Shown in pieces: positions 10,074 through 20,315 of a stretch of 30,478 nt of DNA. The DNA lies in assembly GCA_900540255.1 (NCBI GenBank), contig UQFE01000028.1:1-30478 (forward strand), given 5' to 3'. The position numbers were made by a program, and so were the translations under genes. How positions within the stretch are numbered: position 1 is the first letter of the stretch; each line of letters opens with the position of its first letter. The notes beneath the pieces are model-generated. The model saw nothing but the letters and a program-made list of their open reading frames with translations. It had not been told where the DNA came from and searched no databases. Source of the stretch: an uncultured Clostridium sp. GTDB taxonomy: Bacteria; Bacillota; Clostridia; Clostridiales; Clostridiaceae.

Positions 10074-10523
10074 TTACTTAGAATATTTCTTTTCAATTTC
10101 TGTTATCTTATTTATTCTTCTTATATGCCTATCGCCTTCAAATTCTGCTCCTAAAAATGCTTTTACTATATCTATAGCAAGACCTTTTCCTACAACTCTT
10201 TCTCCCAAAGTTAATATATTAGCATCATTATGTTCTCTAGTTGCATGAGCACTAAATGTGTCTGAGCAAAGTGCTGCTCTTATTCCCGGAACCTTATTTG
10301 CTGCTATTCCTATTCCTATTCCTGTTCCACAAATTAATATACCAAAATCAAATTCTTTAGCTACTACAGCCTCTGCAACTGGCAATGCAATATCTGCATA
10401 ATCACAAGCTTCTTCTGAATATGTTCCAAAGTCTTTAAATTTAATATTTTGAGATTTTAAATACTCTGCTATTTCTGCTTTTAAATTTAATCCACCATGG
10501 TCACAACCTAATGCAATTTTCAT
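10074..10523 (-). CDS. rpiB: Ribose-5-phosphate isomerase B
   Basis: RpiB/LacAB-family sugar-phosphate isomerase (149 aa), interconverting ribose 5-phosphate and ribulose 5-phosphate in the pentose-phosphate pathway. Visible motifs are the N-terminal ALGCDHGG, the GILICGTGIGIGIAANK block with the catalytic Cys, and ATREHNDANILTLGER. The ATG at 10523 is chosen over a GTG three codons upstream because AAAGGTGG lies 5 bases before it and overlaps that GTG. It sits between the Sua5-like gene and upp in one probable transcript, linking PRPP-related sugar supply to uracil salvage. Confidence 0.95.
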   Translation of the reverse strand: MKIALGCDHGGLNLKAEIAEYLKSQNIKFKDFGTYSEEACDYADIALPVAEAVVAKEFDFGILICGTGIGIGIAANKVPGIRAALCSDTFSAHATREHNDANILTLGERVVGKGLAIDIVKAFLGAEFEGDRHIRRINKITEIEKKYSK

Positions 10524-10590
10524 AAAATCCACCTTTCTATAATTGTCTATTTTATAAAAAAAGAAGAACAGGTTCCCCCATCCTCCTTGA

Positions 10591-11640
10591 TTATACTTCT
10601 AAAATATCATATCCTGCAGCTTTATTTAATCTATTCATAATTGCAAGCCCAACACCATTTTCTTCAAATCCTTGACATAAAATATATTGAACTCCTAAAT
10701 CATCACATTTTCTTAATGCCTCAAAAAGATTTTTTGCAATTTCCTTTAAATCATTTTCACTACCTAGTGATATAACTTTTCCATTATTAAATTTATTTAA
10801 ATTTTCATTTGTAGTTAATATTGCTACATCATTACCTTTTTCTATATAATTCTCTACTATTTCATTAATTATTTCAATAGTTTTTTCATTTTTCCCCTTA
10901 ATTATTTTTAAATGAGCATTTGGAGCATAATGCTTATACTTCATTCCAGGAGCTTTTGGTTTAAAATCATCATTAGGTTTTGATTTTAATGCTTTATCTA
11001 ATTCTATTTCTGGATTTATTTCCTTAAGCATTTCCAATGTAATTCCACCTGGTCTTAAAACTAATGGTGGATTTACTGTACAATCAACAATAGTAGATTC
11101 AACTCCTATATCGCTACTTTCTCCTCCAATTATATAATCAACTCTTCCATTTAAATCTTCTACACATCTTTCAACCTCAGTTGGACTTGGTCTTCCAGAT
11201 ATATTAGCTGATGGAGCTGCAATTGGCCTTTCTGCTAACTCTATAAGCTTAAGTGCAATTTCTGAATTAGGCATTCTAATCCCAATGGTGTTAAGATTTG
11301 CACTTGTTACATTTGGAATTATATCTTTTTTTTCTAAAATAACAGTTAATGGACCCGGCCAAAATTTATCAATAATTTTTTGTGCTACCTCTGGAACATC
11401 CTTAACTAACCCTGAGATTTCTTTTGTACTAACGTGAATAATAAGAGGATTATCCTGTGGTCTTCCCTTAGCTATAAAGATTTTCTTTACAGCTTCATCA
11501 TCTAATGCATTAGCTCCTAATCCATATACAGTTTCTGTAGGAAAAGCTACTGTACCACCATTTCTAATAACTTTTCCTGCTTCCTCTATAAATCTAATAT
11601 CTGTATTTATATCCTTTATTATGGCAACCTTTGTTTCCAT
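10591..11640 (-). CDS. ywlC: Threonylcarbamoyl-AMP synthase (Sua5/YwlC)
   Basis: Makes threonylcarbamoyl-AMP from threonine, bicarbonate and ATP, the first step of t6A37 formation on ANN-reading tRNAs. 349 aa, the long Sua5 type rather than short TsaC. Residues 20-200 form the YrdC domain, with TVAFPTETVYGLGANA, the KGRPQDNPLIIHV block and PSANISGRPSPT. After a linker containing APGMKYKHYAPNAHL, the C-terminal Sua5 Rossmann-like domain follows. The ribosome site is weaker (AGAAGGTT, about 10 bases from ATG). It follows the unknown membrane-protein gene by 20 bases. Confidence 0.96.
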   Translation of the reverse strand: METKVAIIKDINTDIRFIEEAGKVIRNGGTVAFPTETVYGLGANALDDEAVKKIFIAKGRPQDNPLIIHVSTKEISGLVKDVPEVAQKIIDKFWPGPLTVILEKKDIIPNVTSANLNTIGIRMPNSEIALKLIELAERPIAAPSANISGRPSPTEVERCVEDLNGRVDYIIGGESSDIGVESTIVDCTVNPPLVLRPGGITLEMLKEINPEIELDKALKSKPNDDFKPKAPGMKYKHYAPNAHLKIIKGKNEKTIEIINEIVENYIEKGNDVAILTTNENLNKFNNGKVISLGSENDLKEIAKNLFEALRKCDDLGVQYILCQGFEENGVGLAIMNRLNKAAGYDILEV

Positions 11641-11660
11641 AAAAATTTAACCTTCTTTCT

Positions 11661-12248
11661 CTAAATTTCTTTCTGTCCTCTAGCAATCTTAATACTTTCT
11701 ATAGCTGAAGATGTATATATTGCATTAACACAATTCTTATATATATTATCTAATAATATATACTTATTTAATTCTCCACAATTAATAACTTGAAAATAAT
11801 ATGCAGCATCATTGCGTATTTTTTTTATTCTTATATATTCATCTGCAACTTCTTTATTTTTATTAATAAAATCTTTAGAAATAAGCTTTAATTTTTTATT
11901 TTTATATCTAATTGATGTAATAATTATTATCTCTAAATTTTCATTACTTTTATTAGTATGTACAATTGCTACTTTATCACATTGAACTAAAGAATAAGTT
12001 GAAAATATTCCATTTCTAAATTTCAATTTATTATTATAACAAAAAAATTTAAGATATGATTTATTAACCTTGTTTATTAATGCTATACAAATTAATATTT
12101 CTATTATGGCTAAAAATATAATTAAAATAGTTGAATTTATATAAGATAAATAAGTACATAGCGGAAGAAATATACCTAAAAATACCATTAATGAATAAAA
12201 TATCTTATTATAAAAATTTTGTTTTTTCAAGGCTTTTTCTATCTTCAT
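11661..12248 (-). CDS. Membrane protein of unknown function
   Basis: I do not recognise this 195-aa protein. It has a short basic N-terminus, two hydrophobic helices at about residues 17-35 and 40-60, and a Lys/Asn-rich cytoplasmic-type part. The shape recalls small two-helix proteins with a PH-like beta domain, but I cannot confirm this. The ribosome site AGGTGA precedes the ATG. The second 106-bp repeat ends 15 bases upstream of the start, so any promoter must lie in or beyond that element. It is followed by ywlC, 20 bases on. Base composition is as AT-rich as the intergenic regions. Confidence 0.8.
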   Translation of the reverse strand: MKIEKALKKQNFYNKIFYSLMVFLGIFLPLCTYLSYINSTILIIFLAIIEILICIALINKVNKSYLKFFCYNNKLKFRNGIFSTYSLVQCDKVAIVHTNKSNENLEIIIITSIRYKNKKLKLISKDFINKNKEVADEYIRIKKIRNDAAYYFQVINCGELNKYILLDNIYKNCVNAIYTSSAIESIKIARGQKEI

Positions 12249-12263
12249 ATAATCACCTATTTT

Positions 12264-12369
12264 AAAAGGGGATGTCGCATTAAGAATAAATACTACAATA
12301 TATTGTGTTGATTTTTATTTTTTAAAACAATATATTGTGTATAAAATTTTTAGTGCGACAGCCCCTTTT
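12264..12369. repeat. 106-bp terminal-inverted-repeat element, copy 2
   Basis: Same length as copy 1 and opposite in orientation, differing at 6 positions by eye, one being the right tip (ACAGCCCC instead of ACATCCCC). The ends are AAAAGGGG and CCCCTTTT, with two ACAATATATTGT palindromes and a 20-base A/T core. It starts 4 bases after the prfA stop and ends 15 bases before the next gene's start, filling that intergenic gap. Flanks read TTTTAAAA on the left and TTTTAAAC on the right; whether this is a target duplication or chance is unclear. Confidence 0.93.
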
Positions 12370-12373
12370 AAAC

Positions 12374-13459
12374 TTATATTGAATCAGTGTTACCCATTGC
12401 TTTCATTTTTTCAGCTTGGTCTGCAGTAATTAAAGCATTAATAACTTCTTCAATATCTCCATTCATGAAACTATCTAGTTTATATAATGTTAACCCTATT
12501 CTATGATCAGTTACTCTTCCTTGTGGATAATTATAAGTTCTTATTCTTTCACTTCTATCCCCTGTTCCAACTTGACTCTTTCTATCTTCAGCTATTCCAG
12601 CAAGTCTTTCAGCTTCAGCAACTTCATATAATCTAGCTCTTAAAACTTTCATAGCTTTTTCTTTATTCTTAAGCTGTGATTTTTCATCTTGACAAGCTAC
12701 TACTGTTCCTGTTGGAATATGTGTAATTCTAACAGCTGAATCTGTTGTATTAACGCATTGTCCTCCATTACCAGAAGATCTATAAACATCAATTCTTAAA
12801 TCTTTATCATTTATTTCAATTTCAACATCATCAACTTCTGGTAATACAGCTACTGTTGCCGTTGAAGTGTGTATTCTTCCTGAACTTTCTGTATCTGGTA
12901 CTCTTTGAACTCTATGTACACCACTTTCATATTTAAGTTTTGAGTAAGCACCATTACCCTTAATCATAAATACTACTTCTTTAAATCCACCAAGATCATT
13001 TTCATTTGAACTCATTAATTCAACTGACCATCTTTGAGCTTCTGCATATCTTGTGTACATTCTGAAAAGATTAGCTGCAAATAATGCTGCTTCATCTCCA
13101 CCAGCACCACCTCTAATTTCAACAAATACGTTTTTATCATCATTAGGGTCCTTTGGTAATAAAAGAATTTGAATCTTATTTTCTAATTCTTCTTCTTGAG
13201 CTTTTAATGAAGAAATTTCTTCTGATAACATTTCTCTCATTTCTTTATCAGTTTCTTCTTCTAACATTTCTTTGTTAGCTTCTAAATCTTCAACAACCTT
13301 TTTATATTCTCTATAAGCTGTTACGATTACTTCTAAATCAGCATGCTCCTTACATAGCTTTCTCCATTCTTTTTGATTAGCCATTATTGAAGGATCTGAT
13401 ATTTTAACTGATAGTTCTTCATATTTATTTTCCGTAAATGCTAATTTATCTAATAACAT
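12374..13459 (-). CDS. prfA: Peptide chain release factor 1
   Basis: Class I release factor reading UAA and UAG (361 aa). The catalytic GGQ is at residues 232-234 inside the family block ending [13 protein letters not shown]. The stop-codon-reading tripeptide is PDT at 188-190, fitting the RF1 PxT pattern and not the RF2 SPF. No programmed frameshift is present, also as expected for RF1. The ribosome site CGGAGTG precedes the ATG, and it has its own promoter. The upstream gene encodes PrmC, which methylates the GGQ glutamine, a common pairing. Confidence 0.98.
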   Translation of the reverse strand: MLLDKLAFTENKYEELSVKISDPSIMANQKEWRKLCKEHADLEVIVTAYREYKKVVEDLEANKEMLEEETDKEMREMLSEEISSLKAQEEELENKIQILLLPKDPNDDKNVFVEIRGGAGGDEAALFAANLFRMYTRYAEAQRWSVELMSSNENDLGGFKEVVFMIKGNGAYSKLKYESGVHRVQRVPDTESSGRIHTSTATVAVLPEVDDVEIEINDKDLRIDVYRSSGNGGQCVNTTDSAVRITHIPTGTVVACQDEKSQLKNKEKAMKVLRARLYEVAEAERLAGIAEDRKSQVGTGDRSERIRTYNYPQGRVTDHRIGLTLYKLDSFMNGDIEEVINALITADQAEKMKAMGNTDSI

Positions 13460-13495
13460 AATATCACTCCGTACTGTATTTTTTCATATTGAACA

Positions 13496-13525
13496 ATTAT
13501 AACATATTATTTATATTTTTATCAA
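13496..13525 (-). promoter_or_regulatory. Likely sigma-A promoter of prfA
   Basis: Minus strand: -35 TTGATA (13520-13525), 18-base spacer, -10 TATAAT (13496-13501), 36 bases before the prfA start. A 14-base palindrome AGCATTATAATGCT lies at 13551-13564, upstream of it. Confidence 0.7.
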
Positions 13526-13595
13526 GATACAAGGATTTACAAGTATATTAAGCATTATAATGCTAAGTAAAAATATTCATTTTTTAAATTTAAAC

Positions 13596-15359
13596 TTATT
13601 TTCCTTGCCACTCTCCTATAACTACTCTATCATGTCCTACTAAATCTTTTATTACCCTAATATCCTTATATCCCTTTTCACTCATTAATTTACTAACTTC
13701 ATAACCTTGATCATGACCTATTTCAAATGCAAGTATACCATTTTCCTTTAAAACTTTATTACTATCATTTATAATTCTTCTATAAAAATTTAACCCATCA
13801 TTTCCCCCACTCAAAGCAGTATGTGGTTCATAATTTTTAACATCTTCCATTAAAGTGTTAATAACTTCATCTTTTATATATGGTGGATTAGATAATAATA
13901 TATCATATTTCTTTTCTTGCTTAATTACTTCTTCTAATAAATCACTTTTTATAAAATTAGCTCTATTGCTTAATTTATGCTTCATTATATTCCTTTTAGT
14001 AATCTTTTCAGGAATATCATAGTAATCAATTAAATCAACTTTAGTGTTTTCTCTAAAATGTGCTATTGATATACCTATAGCACCACTTCCACAACATAAA
14101 TCACAAATTTTATATTCCTTATCCTTATCTAAAAATTTAAGTGCTTCTTCCACTAATACTTCAGTATCACCTCTAGGAATTAAAACTCCCTCTTCTACAT
14201 TAAAATCTATCCCCATAAATTCAACAGTTTTTAATATATAACTAATAGGCATTTTGTTTATTCTTTTTTCAATTAAAGAATAAAATTCTCTTTCTTTAAA
14301 ATTACTTACTTCTTCATCTTTATTAGTAATTAAATAAAGCTTATCTTTTCCTAATACCTTCCCTAATAACAGTTGAGTATCTAAAATATACGTATCTATA
14401 TTAGCTGCCTTTAATTTTTTGTTTCCATCTATTAATAATTCCCCTATTTTCTTCTTATATTCAATTCCTTCTGCTGCCATTAAAGATTTTATAGCAACCT
14501 CTAATTGAGAATCATCAGGTTCCTTAGTTGTAAGTTCTTGTAATTTTAATCCAGGATATGCAATTATTTTTCCCAATTTACTTTCAGTCCTTCCAAGCCA
14601 TTTAATAATTTCATAAGTTATTCCTGCTACTATAGGTGTTAAAATTATTCTTAAAATCAATCTTTGCCAAAAGCTACCCCATCCAGTTAATGAAAATAAA
14701 ATAATACTAACTAACATAGTTAAAAATAAAAAATTAGTTCCACATCTAGGGTGTAATCTTCCAAACTTTCTTACATTTTCAATAGTTAATTTTTCTTCAG
14801 CTTCATAACAAAAAATTGTTTTATGCTCTGCTCCATGATATTGAAACACTCTATAAATATCATCTAATTTGCTAATTAAAAACATATACATAATTAAAAT
14901 TGCTATTCTTATTACTGCTTCTATCAAATTCAAAGCAATTGAAGAAACTCCAATATTTTTAAATAATGATGCAATTCCTGTAGGAATTCCTAAAAACAAT
15001 CCCGTTGCAACTAAAAGTGAAATTATCATACTAAAGGTAACTAATAAATCATTTGCAGCCTTATCACCAAATTTTTCTTTTAACCAAATGTCAAATTTTG
15101 ATTCTTCTTCATCATCTTCAAAAAAACTTGCTGAATAATTTAAAGTCTTGATTCCTAGGATTAATGAATCAATTAAAGAAACTGCACCCCTAATAATAGG
15201 AATATTTAAAAATTTATATTTTTTTGTAATTGGCTTAGTTTTTTGAACCTTAACTTCTATTTCTCCATTAGGGGTTCTTACAGCTGTTGCTATTCCTTTA
15301 GATCCCCTCATCATAACCCCTTCAATTATAGCTTGCCCCCCAACATCACACTTCCTCAT
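13596..15359 (-). CDS. prmC: DUF1385 membrane domain fused to PrmC
   Basis: A 587-aa two-part protein. Residues 1 to about 290 match the DUF1385 pattern: KCDVGGQAIIEGVMMRG at the start, several membrane helices, and FQYHGAEHKTIFCYEAEE and GRLHPRCGTNFLF motifs. The rest is a full PrmC (HemK) methyltransferase: helical N-domain, SAM-binding motif CDLCCGSG at 419-426 and catalytic NPPY at 491-494. PrmC N5-methylates the GGQ glutamine of release factors. The ATG at 15359 is preferred to the GTG at 15374, because GTGGAG precedes it and the family starts there. Such a fusion occurs in some clostridia as far as I recall. The role of the membrane part is unknown. Confidence 0.93.
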   Translation of the reverse strand: MRKCDVGGQAIIEGVMMRGSKGIATAVRTPNGEIEVKVQKTKPITKKYKFLNIPIIRGAVSLIDSLILGIKTLNYSASFFEDDEEESKFDIWLKEKFGDKAANDLLVTFSMIISLLVATGLFLGIPTGIASLFKNIGVSSIALNLIEAVIRIAILIMYMFLISKLDDIYRVFQYHGAEHKTIFCYEAEEKLTIENVRKFGRLHPRCGTNFLFLTMLVSIILFSLTGWGSFWQRLILRIILTPIVAGITYEIIKWLGRTESKLGKIIAYPGLKLQELTTKEPDDSQLEVAIKSLMAAEGIEYKKKIGELLIDGNKKLKAANIDTYILDTQLLLGKVLGKDKLYLITNKDEEVSNFKEREFYSLIEKRINKMPISYILKTVEFMGIDFNVEEGVLIPRGDTEVLVEEALKFLDKDKEYKICDLCCGSGAIGISIAHFRENTKVDLIDYYDIPEKITKRNIMKHKLSNRANFIKSDLLEEVIKQEKKYDILLSNPPYIKDEVINTLMEDVKNYEPHTALSGGNDGLNFYRRIINDSNKVLKENGILAFEIGHDQGYEVSKLMSEKGYKDIRVIKDLVGHDRVVIGEWQGK

Positions 15360-15376
15360 ATACTCCACTCTCACTT

Positions 15377-15961
15377 TTATTCATTTTTATATTTGAAATA
15401 GCAATGACCACATAATGATTCATATTCCACATTATCTACATTATCAATTGCTACTTGTTGTCCTTCAAATACAAATTTATTATTAATTTTTCTTCCATTT
15501 AATATAGCTTTTTTACCACATTTACAAATAGTTTTTAGTTCTTCAATACTATGTGCTAATAATAATAATCTTGTACTTCCCTCAAATCCGTCCATTTTAA
15601 AATCAGTTCTAAGCCCATAACAAATTACTGGAATATCTAAACAAACTGCAATTTTAAAAAGTTCATCAATTTGATTCGACTTAAAAAATTGAACCTCATC
15701 TACTAATATACAATCTATATTATATTTTTCACTTTGCCACTTATTAACTTCATCATAAATATTTTGAGCATCATCAATTAATAAATCTACCTTTCTTTCA
15801 ACCCCAAGTCTTGATACTAACTTATCTCCACCCTTTTTATCTGTAGATGGTTTAATTAATAAAACTCTCATTCCACGCTCTTCATAATTGTAAGCAACTT
15901 GCATAAGATTTGTTGATTTTCCTGAATTCATTGCACCGTATCTAAAATATAATTTGCTCAT
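15377..15961 (-). CDS. tdk: Thymidine kinase
   Basis: Type II thymidine kinase (194 aa), phosphorylating thymidine to dTMP with ATP in salvage. The P-loop GAMNSGKST is near the N-terminus, the Mg-binding LVDEVQFF follows, and two cysteine pairs (CKC and CGHC) suit the structural zinc site. The ATG at 15961 is chosen because GAGGAGAG lies 6 bases upstream and the family begins at SKLYFRYGAMNSGKS; an in-frame extension 19 codons longer has no support. It is followed by the DUF1385-PrmC gene after 17 bases, likely one transcript from an extended -10 promoter. Confidence 0.97.
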   Translation of the reverse strand: MSKLYFRYGAMNSGKSTNLMQVAYNYEERGMRVLLIKPSTDKKGGDKLVSRLGVERKVDLLIDDAQNIYDEVNKWQSEKYNIDCILVDEVQFFKSNQIDELFKIAVCLDIPVICYGLRTDFKMDGFEGSTRLLLLAHSIEELKTICKCGKKAILNGRKINNKFVFEGQQVAIDNVDNVEYESLCGHCYFKYKNE

Positions 15962-15994
15962 ATCGTCTCTCCTCTTATATATGTTTCTTATTCG

Positions 15995-16003
15995 ATTATA
16001 GCA
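15995..16003 (-). promoter_or_regulatory. Extended -10 promoter of tdk
   Basis: Minus strand TGCTATAAT: a consensus TATAAT at 15995-16000 with the TG extension. No good -35 is visible 17 bases upstream (TTTTTA). It is divergent from the rpmE promoter, about 45 bases away. Confidence 0.6.
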
Positions 16004-16046
16004 TTTTAATAAATACATAAAAAGATGTTTTTATTTCTTAGTTATA

Positions 16047-16075
16047 TTGACTGTATTTGTCGACTATGATATAAT
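16047..16075 (+). promoter_or_regulatory. Strong sigma-A promoter of rpmE
   Basis: -35 TTGACT (16047-16052), 17-base spacer, -10 TATAAT (16070-16075) with a TG extension at 16067-16068. Near-consensus at all elements, fitting a ribosomal-protein gene. The start would be near 16082, leaving a 45-base leader containing a small CATTG/CAATG hairpin. Confidence 0.9.
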
Positions 16076-16125
16076 TTTATAAGTCATTGCAAGTCAATGA
16101 ATGTATTTTGAAAGAGGTGAATTAA

Positions 16126-16332
16126 ATGAAACAAGGCATACATCCAGAATACCATCACGATGCTGTGGTTAAGTGCGCATGTGGAAACACATTTACAACT
16201 GGTTCTGTTAAAGAAGAGTTAAAAGTAGATATATGTGCTAAATGCCACCCATTCTTCACTGGTAAGCAAAAAATCGTTGATATCGGCGGTAGAGTTGACA
16301 AATTCAACAAGAAGTTCGGTCTTAACAAATAG
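16126..16332 (+). CDS. rpmE: Ribosomal protein bL31, zinc-binding type
   Basis: bL31 of the large subunit (68 aa), which bridges the subunits. It starts [10 protein letters not shown] and carries four cysteine ligands, CACG and CAKC, so it is the zinc-containing C+ form rather than the zinc-independent YtiA type. AGAGGTGA lies 6 bases before the ATG. It is the only plus-strand gene in the first 29 kb and stands alone between tdk (divergent) and rho (convergent), with its own promoter and terminators. Confidence 0.98.
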   Translation: MKQGIHPEYHHDAVVKCACGNTFTTGSVKEELKVDICAKCHPFFTGKQKIVDIGGRVDKFNKKFGLNK

Positions 16333-16350
16333 AATTAAGTTAGAATTTAT

Positions 16351-16380
16351 GGGAAAGGATTTATTTCTTTCTCATTTTTT
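16351..16380 (+). terminator. Intrinsic terminator of rpmE
   Basis: GGGAAAG pairs with CTTTCTC (one G-U pair) around a 9-base loop, followed by ATTTTTT. It lies about 20 bases past the rpmE stop. Confidence 0.65.
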
Positions 16381-16405
16381 CTTTTATAAATAATTAAATT
16401 ATATT

Positions 16406-16475
16406 AAAAAGGCTATTACAATAATTGATTTACTTAATAAAAGTATGAATTTCAACTAATGTTATAGCCTTTTTT
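16406..16475. terminator. Bidirectional terminator between rpmE and rho
   Basis: AAAAAGGCTATTACA faces TGTTATAGCCTTTTTT, complementary with one or two mismatches around a roughly 40-base loop; A and T runs flank both sides, so it can end rho from one side and back up the rpmE terminator from the other. It ends about 20 bases before the rho stop. Confidence 0.75.
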
Positions 16476-16493
16476 ATTTAATTAAGAAATAAA

Positions 16494-17918
16494 TTATTTC
16501 TTGAATATATCATTTTTAGGGAACACCTGAATAAACTCCCTATTATTTTTTGTTTTTGATAGCATATTTATTAAATTTTCAGTAATTTTTTCAATGTTTC
16601 CATCTCTATACATTACCTTTCTAATAGCATATGCAACTTCCTTTTCTTCATCTGTTAATAATAAATCTTCTTTTCTTGTTCCTGATTTATATATGTCAAT
16701 TGCTGGGAATATCCTTCTTTCTTGTAATCTTCTATCAAGATGAACTTCCATATTACCAGTTCCCTTAAACTCTTCAAAAATCATATCATCCATTCTTGAA
16801 CCTGTTTCAATTAAGGCTGTTGCAAGTATTGTTAAACTTCCACCTTCCTCAATATTTCTTGCAGCTCCAAAGAATTTTTTAGGCATTATTAATGCTCCTG
16901 GATCTAACCCACCTGATAAAGTTCTTCCAGTAGGTGTAATTGTTAAATTATATGCTCTTGATAATCTTGTTATACTATCTAATAATATAACAACATCTTT
17001 TCCTTGTTCCACCATTCTTTTAGCTCTTTCTAATACCATTTGAGCTACTTTTGCATGATTTTGTGGTTCTTCATCAAAAGTTGAATAAATTACATCTCCA
17101 TTAATAGATCTCTTCATATCAGTAACTTCTTCTGGTCTTTCATCTATTAATAATACAATTAACTTTACATCTGGATGATTTATAGTAATATTTTGAGCAA
17201 TTCTCTTTAATAAAGTAGTTTTACCTGCTTTAGGTGGAGCTACTATTATTCCTCTTTGTCCTTTTCCTATAGGGCATATAATATCCATTAATCTTGAAGA
17301 TAAATCCTTCTCATTATTAGTTTCTAAATGTAATCTTTCATTTGGATATATAGGTGTTAATGTTTCAAAGTTTTTTCTTCCTATTGCCTTTTCAGGATTA
17401 TCTCCATTAACTTTTTCAACAAACAATAATGCCTTAAATTTTTCACCATCTTTTGCTTCCCTAACTTTTCCTTGAACCTCATCTCCAGTTCTTAAATTAA
17501 ATCTTCTAATTTGTGATGGAGATACATATATATCATTTTCACTTGTTAGATAGTTATCACATCTTAAAAATCCAAAGTTATTATTTTCTTGAACCTCTAA
17601 GACACCCTTTGCTGATCCCGATTCATTTATCATTACTTTTAACTTTTCTTTTTTTTCTTCTTTTTGCTCTTCTGTTATGTTATTTTCTCTAGTTGAATAA
17701 CCATTATTAGTATTGTTAGTACTTTCCTTTTCTCTTATCTTTGGAGCAATTTTTTCTCTTAAAACTACACCATTTTTTTCTATAGAATTTGGTGTTACCT
17801 TTACTAATTCATCTATCAATTCACTTTTCTTTAATTTACTTATGTTTTTTATTCCAAGCTCTTTAGCCTTATTTTTTAAATCTACTAAAGTCATCTCAGA
17901 GTATATTTCTCTTGTCAA
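16494..17918 (-). CDS. rho: Transcription termination factor Rho
   Basis: Hexameric RNA helicase that ends transcripts (474 aa). The N-terminal helix-extension-helix spans about residues 9-40, followed by a polar, low-complexity insert (about 45-100). The cold-shock RNA-binding domain (NFGFLR at 114-119, [10 protein letters not shown] at 131-140) and the ATPase core with Walker A PPKAGKTT at 228-235 follow. The start is taken as TTG at 17918: GGAGGTG stands 5 bases before it, whereas the next in-frame ATG, eight codons later, has no ribosome site. The 210-base leader from a promoter near 18105-18133 may allow the autoregulation known for rho. Confidence 0.96.
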   Translation of the reverse strand: MTREIYSEMTLVDLKNKAKELGIKNISKLKKSELIDELVKVTPNSIEKNGVVLREKIAPKIREKESTNNTNNGYSTRENNITEEQKEEKKEKLKVMINESGSAKGVLEVQENNNFGFLRCDNYLTSENDIYVSPSQIRRFNLRTGDEVQGKVREAKDGEKFKALLFVEKVNGDNPEKAIGRKNFETLTPIYPNERLHLETNNEKDLSSRLMDIICPIGKGQRGIIVAPPKAGKTTLLKRIAQNITINHPDVKLIVLLIDERPEEVTDMKRSINGDVIYSTFDEEPQNHAKVAQMVLERAKRMVEQGKDVVILLDSITRLSRAYNLTITPTGRTLSGGLDPGALIMPKKFFGAARNIEEGGSLTILATALIETGSRMDDMIFEEFKGTGNMEVHLDRRLQERRIFPAIDIYKSGTRKEDLLLTDEEKEVAYAIRKVMYRDGNIEKITENLINMLSKTKNNREFIQVFPKNDIFKK

Positions 17919-18104
17919 AATGACACCTCCAATAGTTTCTATTAATTAGGGATACGATTTAGATTAACCTTAAGGTTTGATATATTGATATGAAAAATAA
18001 TTCTTCAAAATAAATTCATAGTTTAAAAACAAACTTAATTTTATATATAATTATGAACTAATACTCTTTAAAATACAATAGCAACTTATATTTTAAGCTT
18101 ATCC

Positions 18105-18133
18105 AATATAAACATTTTTATAACATTAAACAA
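18105..18133 (-). promoter_or_regulatory. Candidate rho promoter
   Basis: Minus strand: -35 TTGTTT (18128-18133), 17-base spacer, -10 TATATT (18105-18110), right after the pyrG terminator. The resulting leader is about 180 bases, A/T-rich, with a 12-base palindrome AACCTTAAGGTT at 17966-17977. Confidence 0.5.
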
Positions 18134-18135
18134 TA

Positions 18136-18160
18136 AAAACGAAGGAATTTCCTTCGTTTT
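18136..18160 (-). terminator. Intrinsic terminator of pyrG
   Basis: AAAACGAAGGAA pairs with TTCCTTCGTTTT, a nearly loop-less palindrome with A and T runs at both ends, starting 2 bases after the pyrG stop. Confidence 0.85.
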
Positions 18161-18162
18161 TA

Positions 18163-19764
<1,602 letters not shown>

Positions 19765-19795
19765 TTATATTCCCCCAATTTTTTTGTTTTTATTA

Positions 19796-19824
19796 TTGAC
19801 TATTGATTTTATCAATGATATAAT
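19796..19824 (+). promoter_or_regulatory. Plus-strand promoter-like pair upstream of pyrG
   Basis: -35 TTGACT (19796-19801), 17-base spacer, -10 TATAAT (19819-19824) with a TG extension. The spacer holds a perfect ATTGAT/ATCAAT dyad (19802-19816). It faces away from pyrG and toward the 3' end of the 19907-20209 gene, so no gene is served; a short RNA is one possibility. Confidence 0.5.
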
Positions 19825-19906
19825 TTAAATTACCTCTCTTATACAATTATCAAATATTTACCATAAATAATATAGTACCACATTAGCCTTATTAAAGCTA
19901 GTGCTT

Positions 19907-20209
19907 TTATGCATTTTTTAAATTTTCTTTTATTTTTTCCTCTAACTCAAAATATTCCTCTCTAAACCTTTTATTAATAAGTATTTTTTCTTCAGCAATT
20001 TTAACTTTATTATATAAACTTTTATTATTTGAAATACCTAAACTTTTCCTTAATTCATTATTATTTAAGCATTTAAAATTTTTCATAAGCAAAGTTACTA
20101 AATATGAATTTTCTCTTTTTTTCCAAAACTCATTTATTTCTTCATATTTCAAATCATAATACTTACAAATTATCATTATTATAATTCCTGCCCTATTTAT
20201 ATTCTTCAC
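19907..20209 (-). CDS. Small protein resembling DnaA domain IV
   Basis: A 100-aa protein of unproven function. Residues about 37-95 resemble the C-terminal DNA-binding domain of DnaA: a helix with YLVTLLMKNF, then NNELRKSLGISNNKSLYNKVKIAEEKI, followed by an acidic helix. The DnaA signature DHTTVLHA is replaced by NNKSLYNK, so recognition of DnaA boxes is doubtful; the fold is inferred by eye. The start is uncertain: GTG at 20209 has AAGGTGG only 1 base away, and an ATG at 20176 has a weak CAGGA site. A terminator separates it from the DUF1934 gene upstream. Confidence 0.7.
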   Translation of the reverse strand: MKNINRAGIIIMIICKYYDLKYEEINEFWKKRENSYLVTLLMKNFKCLNNNELRKSLGISNNKSLYNKVKIAEEKILINKRFREEYFELEEKIKENLKNA

Positions 20210-20265
20210 ACCACCTTGATTTACATATTTTCTTTAATTCTTTCCTTACTATAAACTTTTATACA

Positions 20266-20307
20266 TAAAAAAATACATCTTAAAAACTTTTTAAATTTTT
20301 AAGATGT
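20266..20307 (-). terminator. Intrinsic terminator after the DUF1934 gene
   Basis: On the minus strand ACATCTTAAAAA pairs exactly with TTTTTAAGATGT around a 9-base loop and is followed by ATTTTTTT. It lies just past the DUF1934 stop at 20316. Confidence 0.85.
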
Positions 20308-20315
20308 CAAACTTT

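Noticed and set aside
7261..12369. CRISPR or BIME array
   Set aside because: The repeats are single, kilobases apart, with no spacer pattern and no cas genes.
16055..16064. TTTGTCGACT in the rpmE promoter as a Spo0A box
   Set aside because: The core reads TGTCGAC, not TGNCGAA, and a housekeeping ribosomal gene is an unlikely target.
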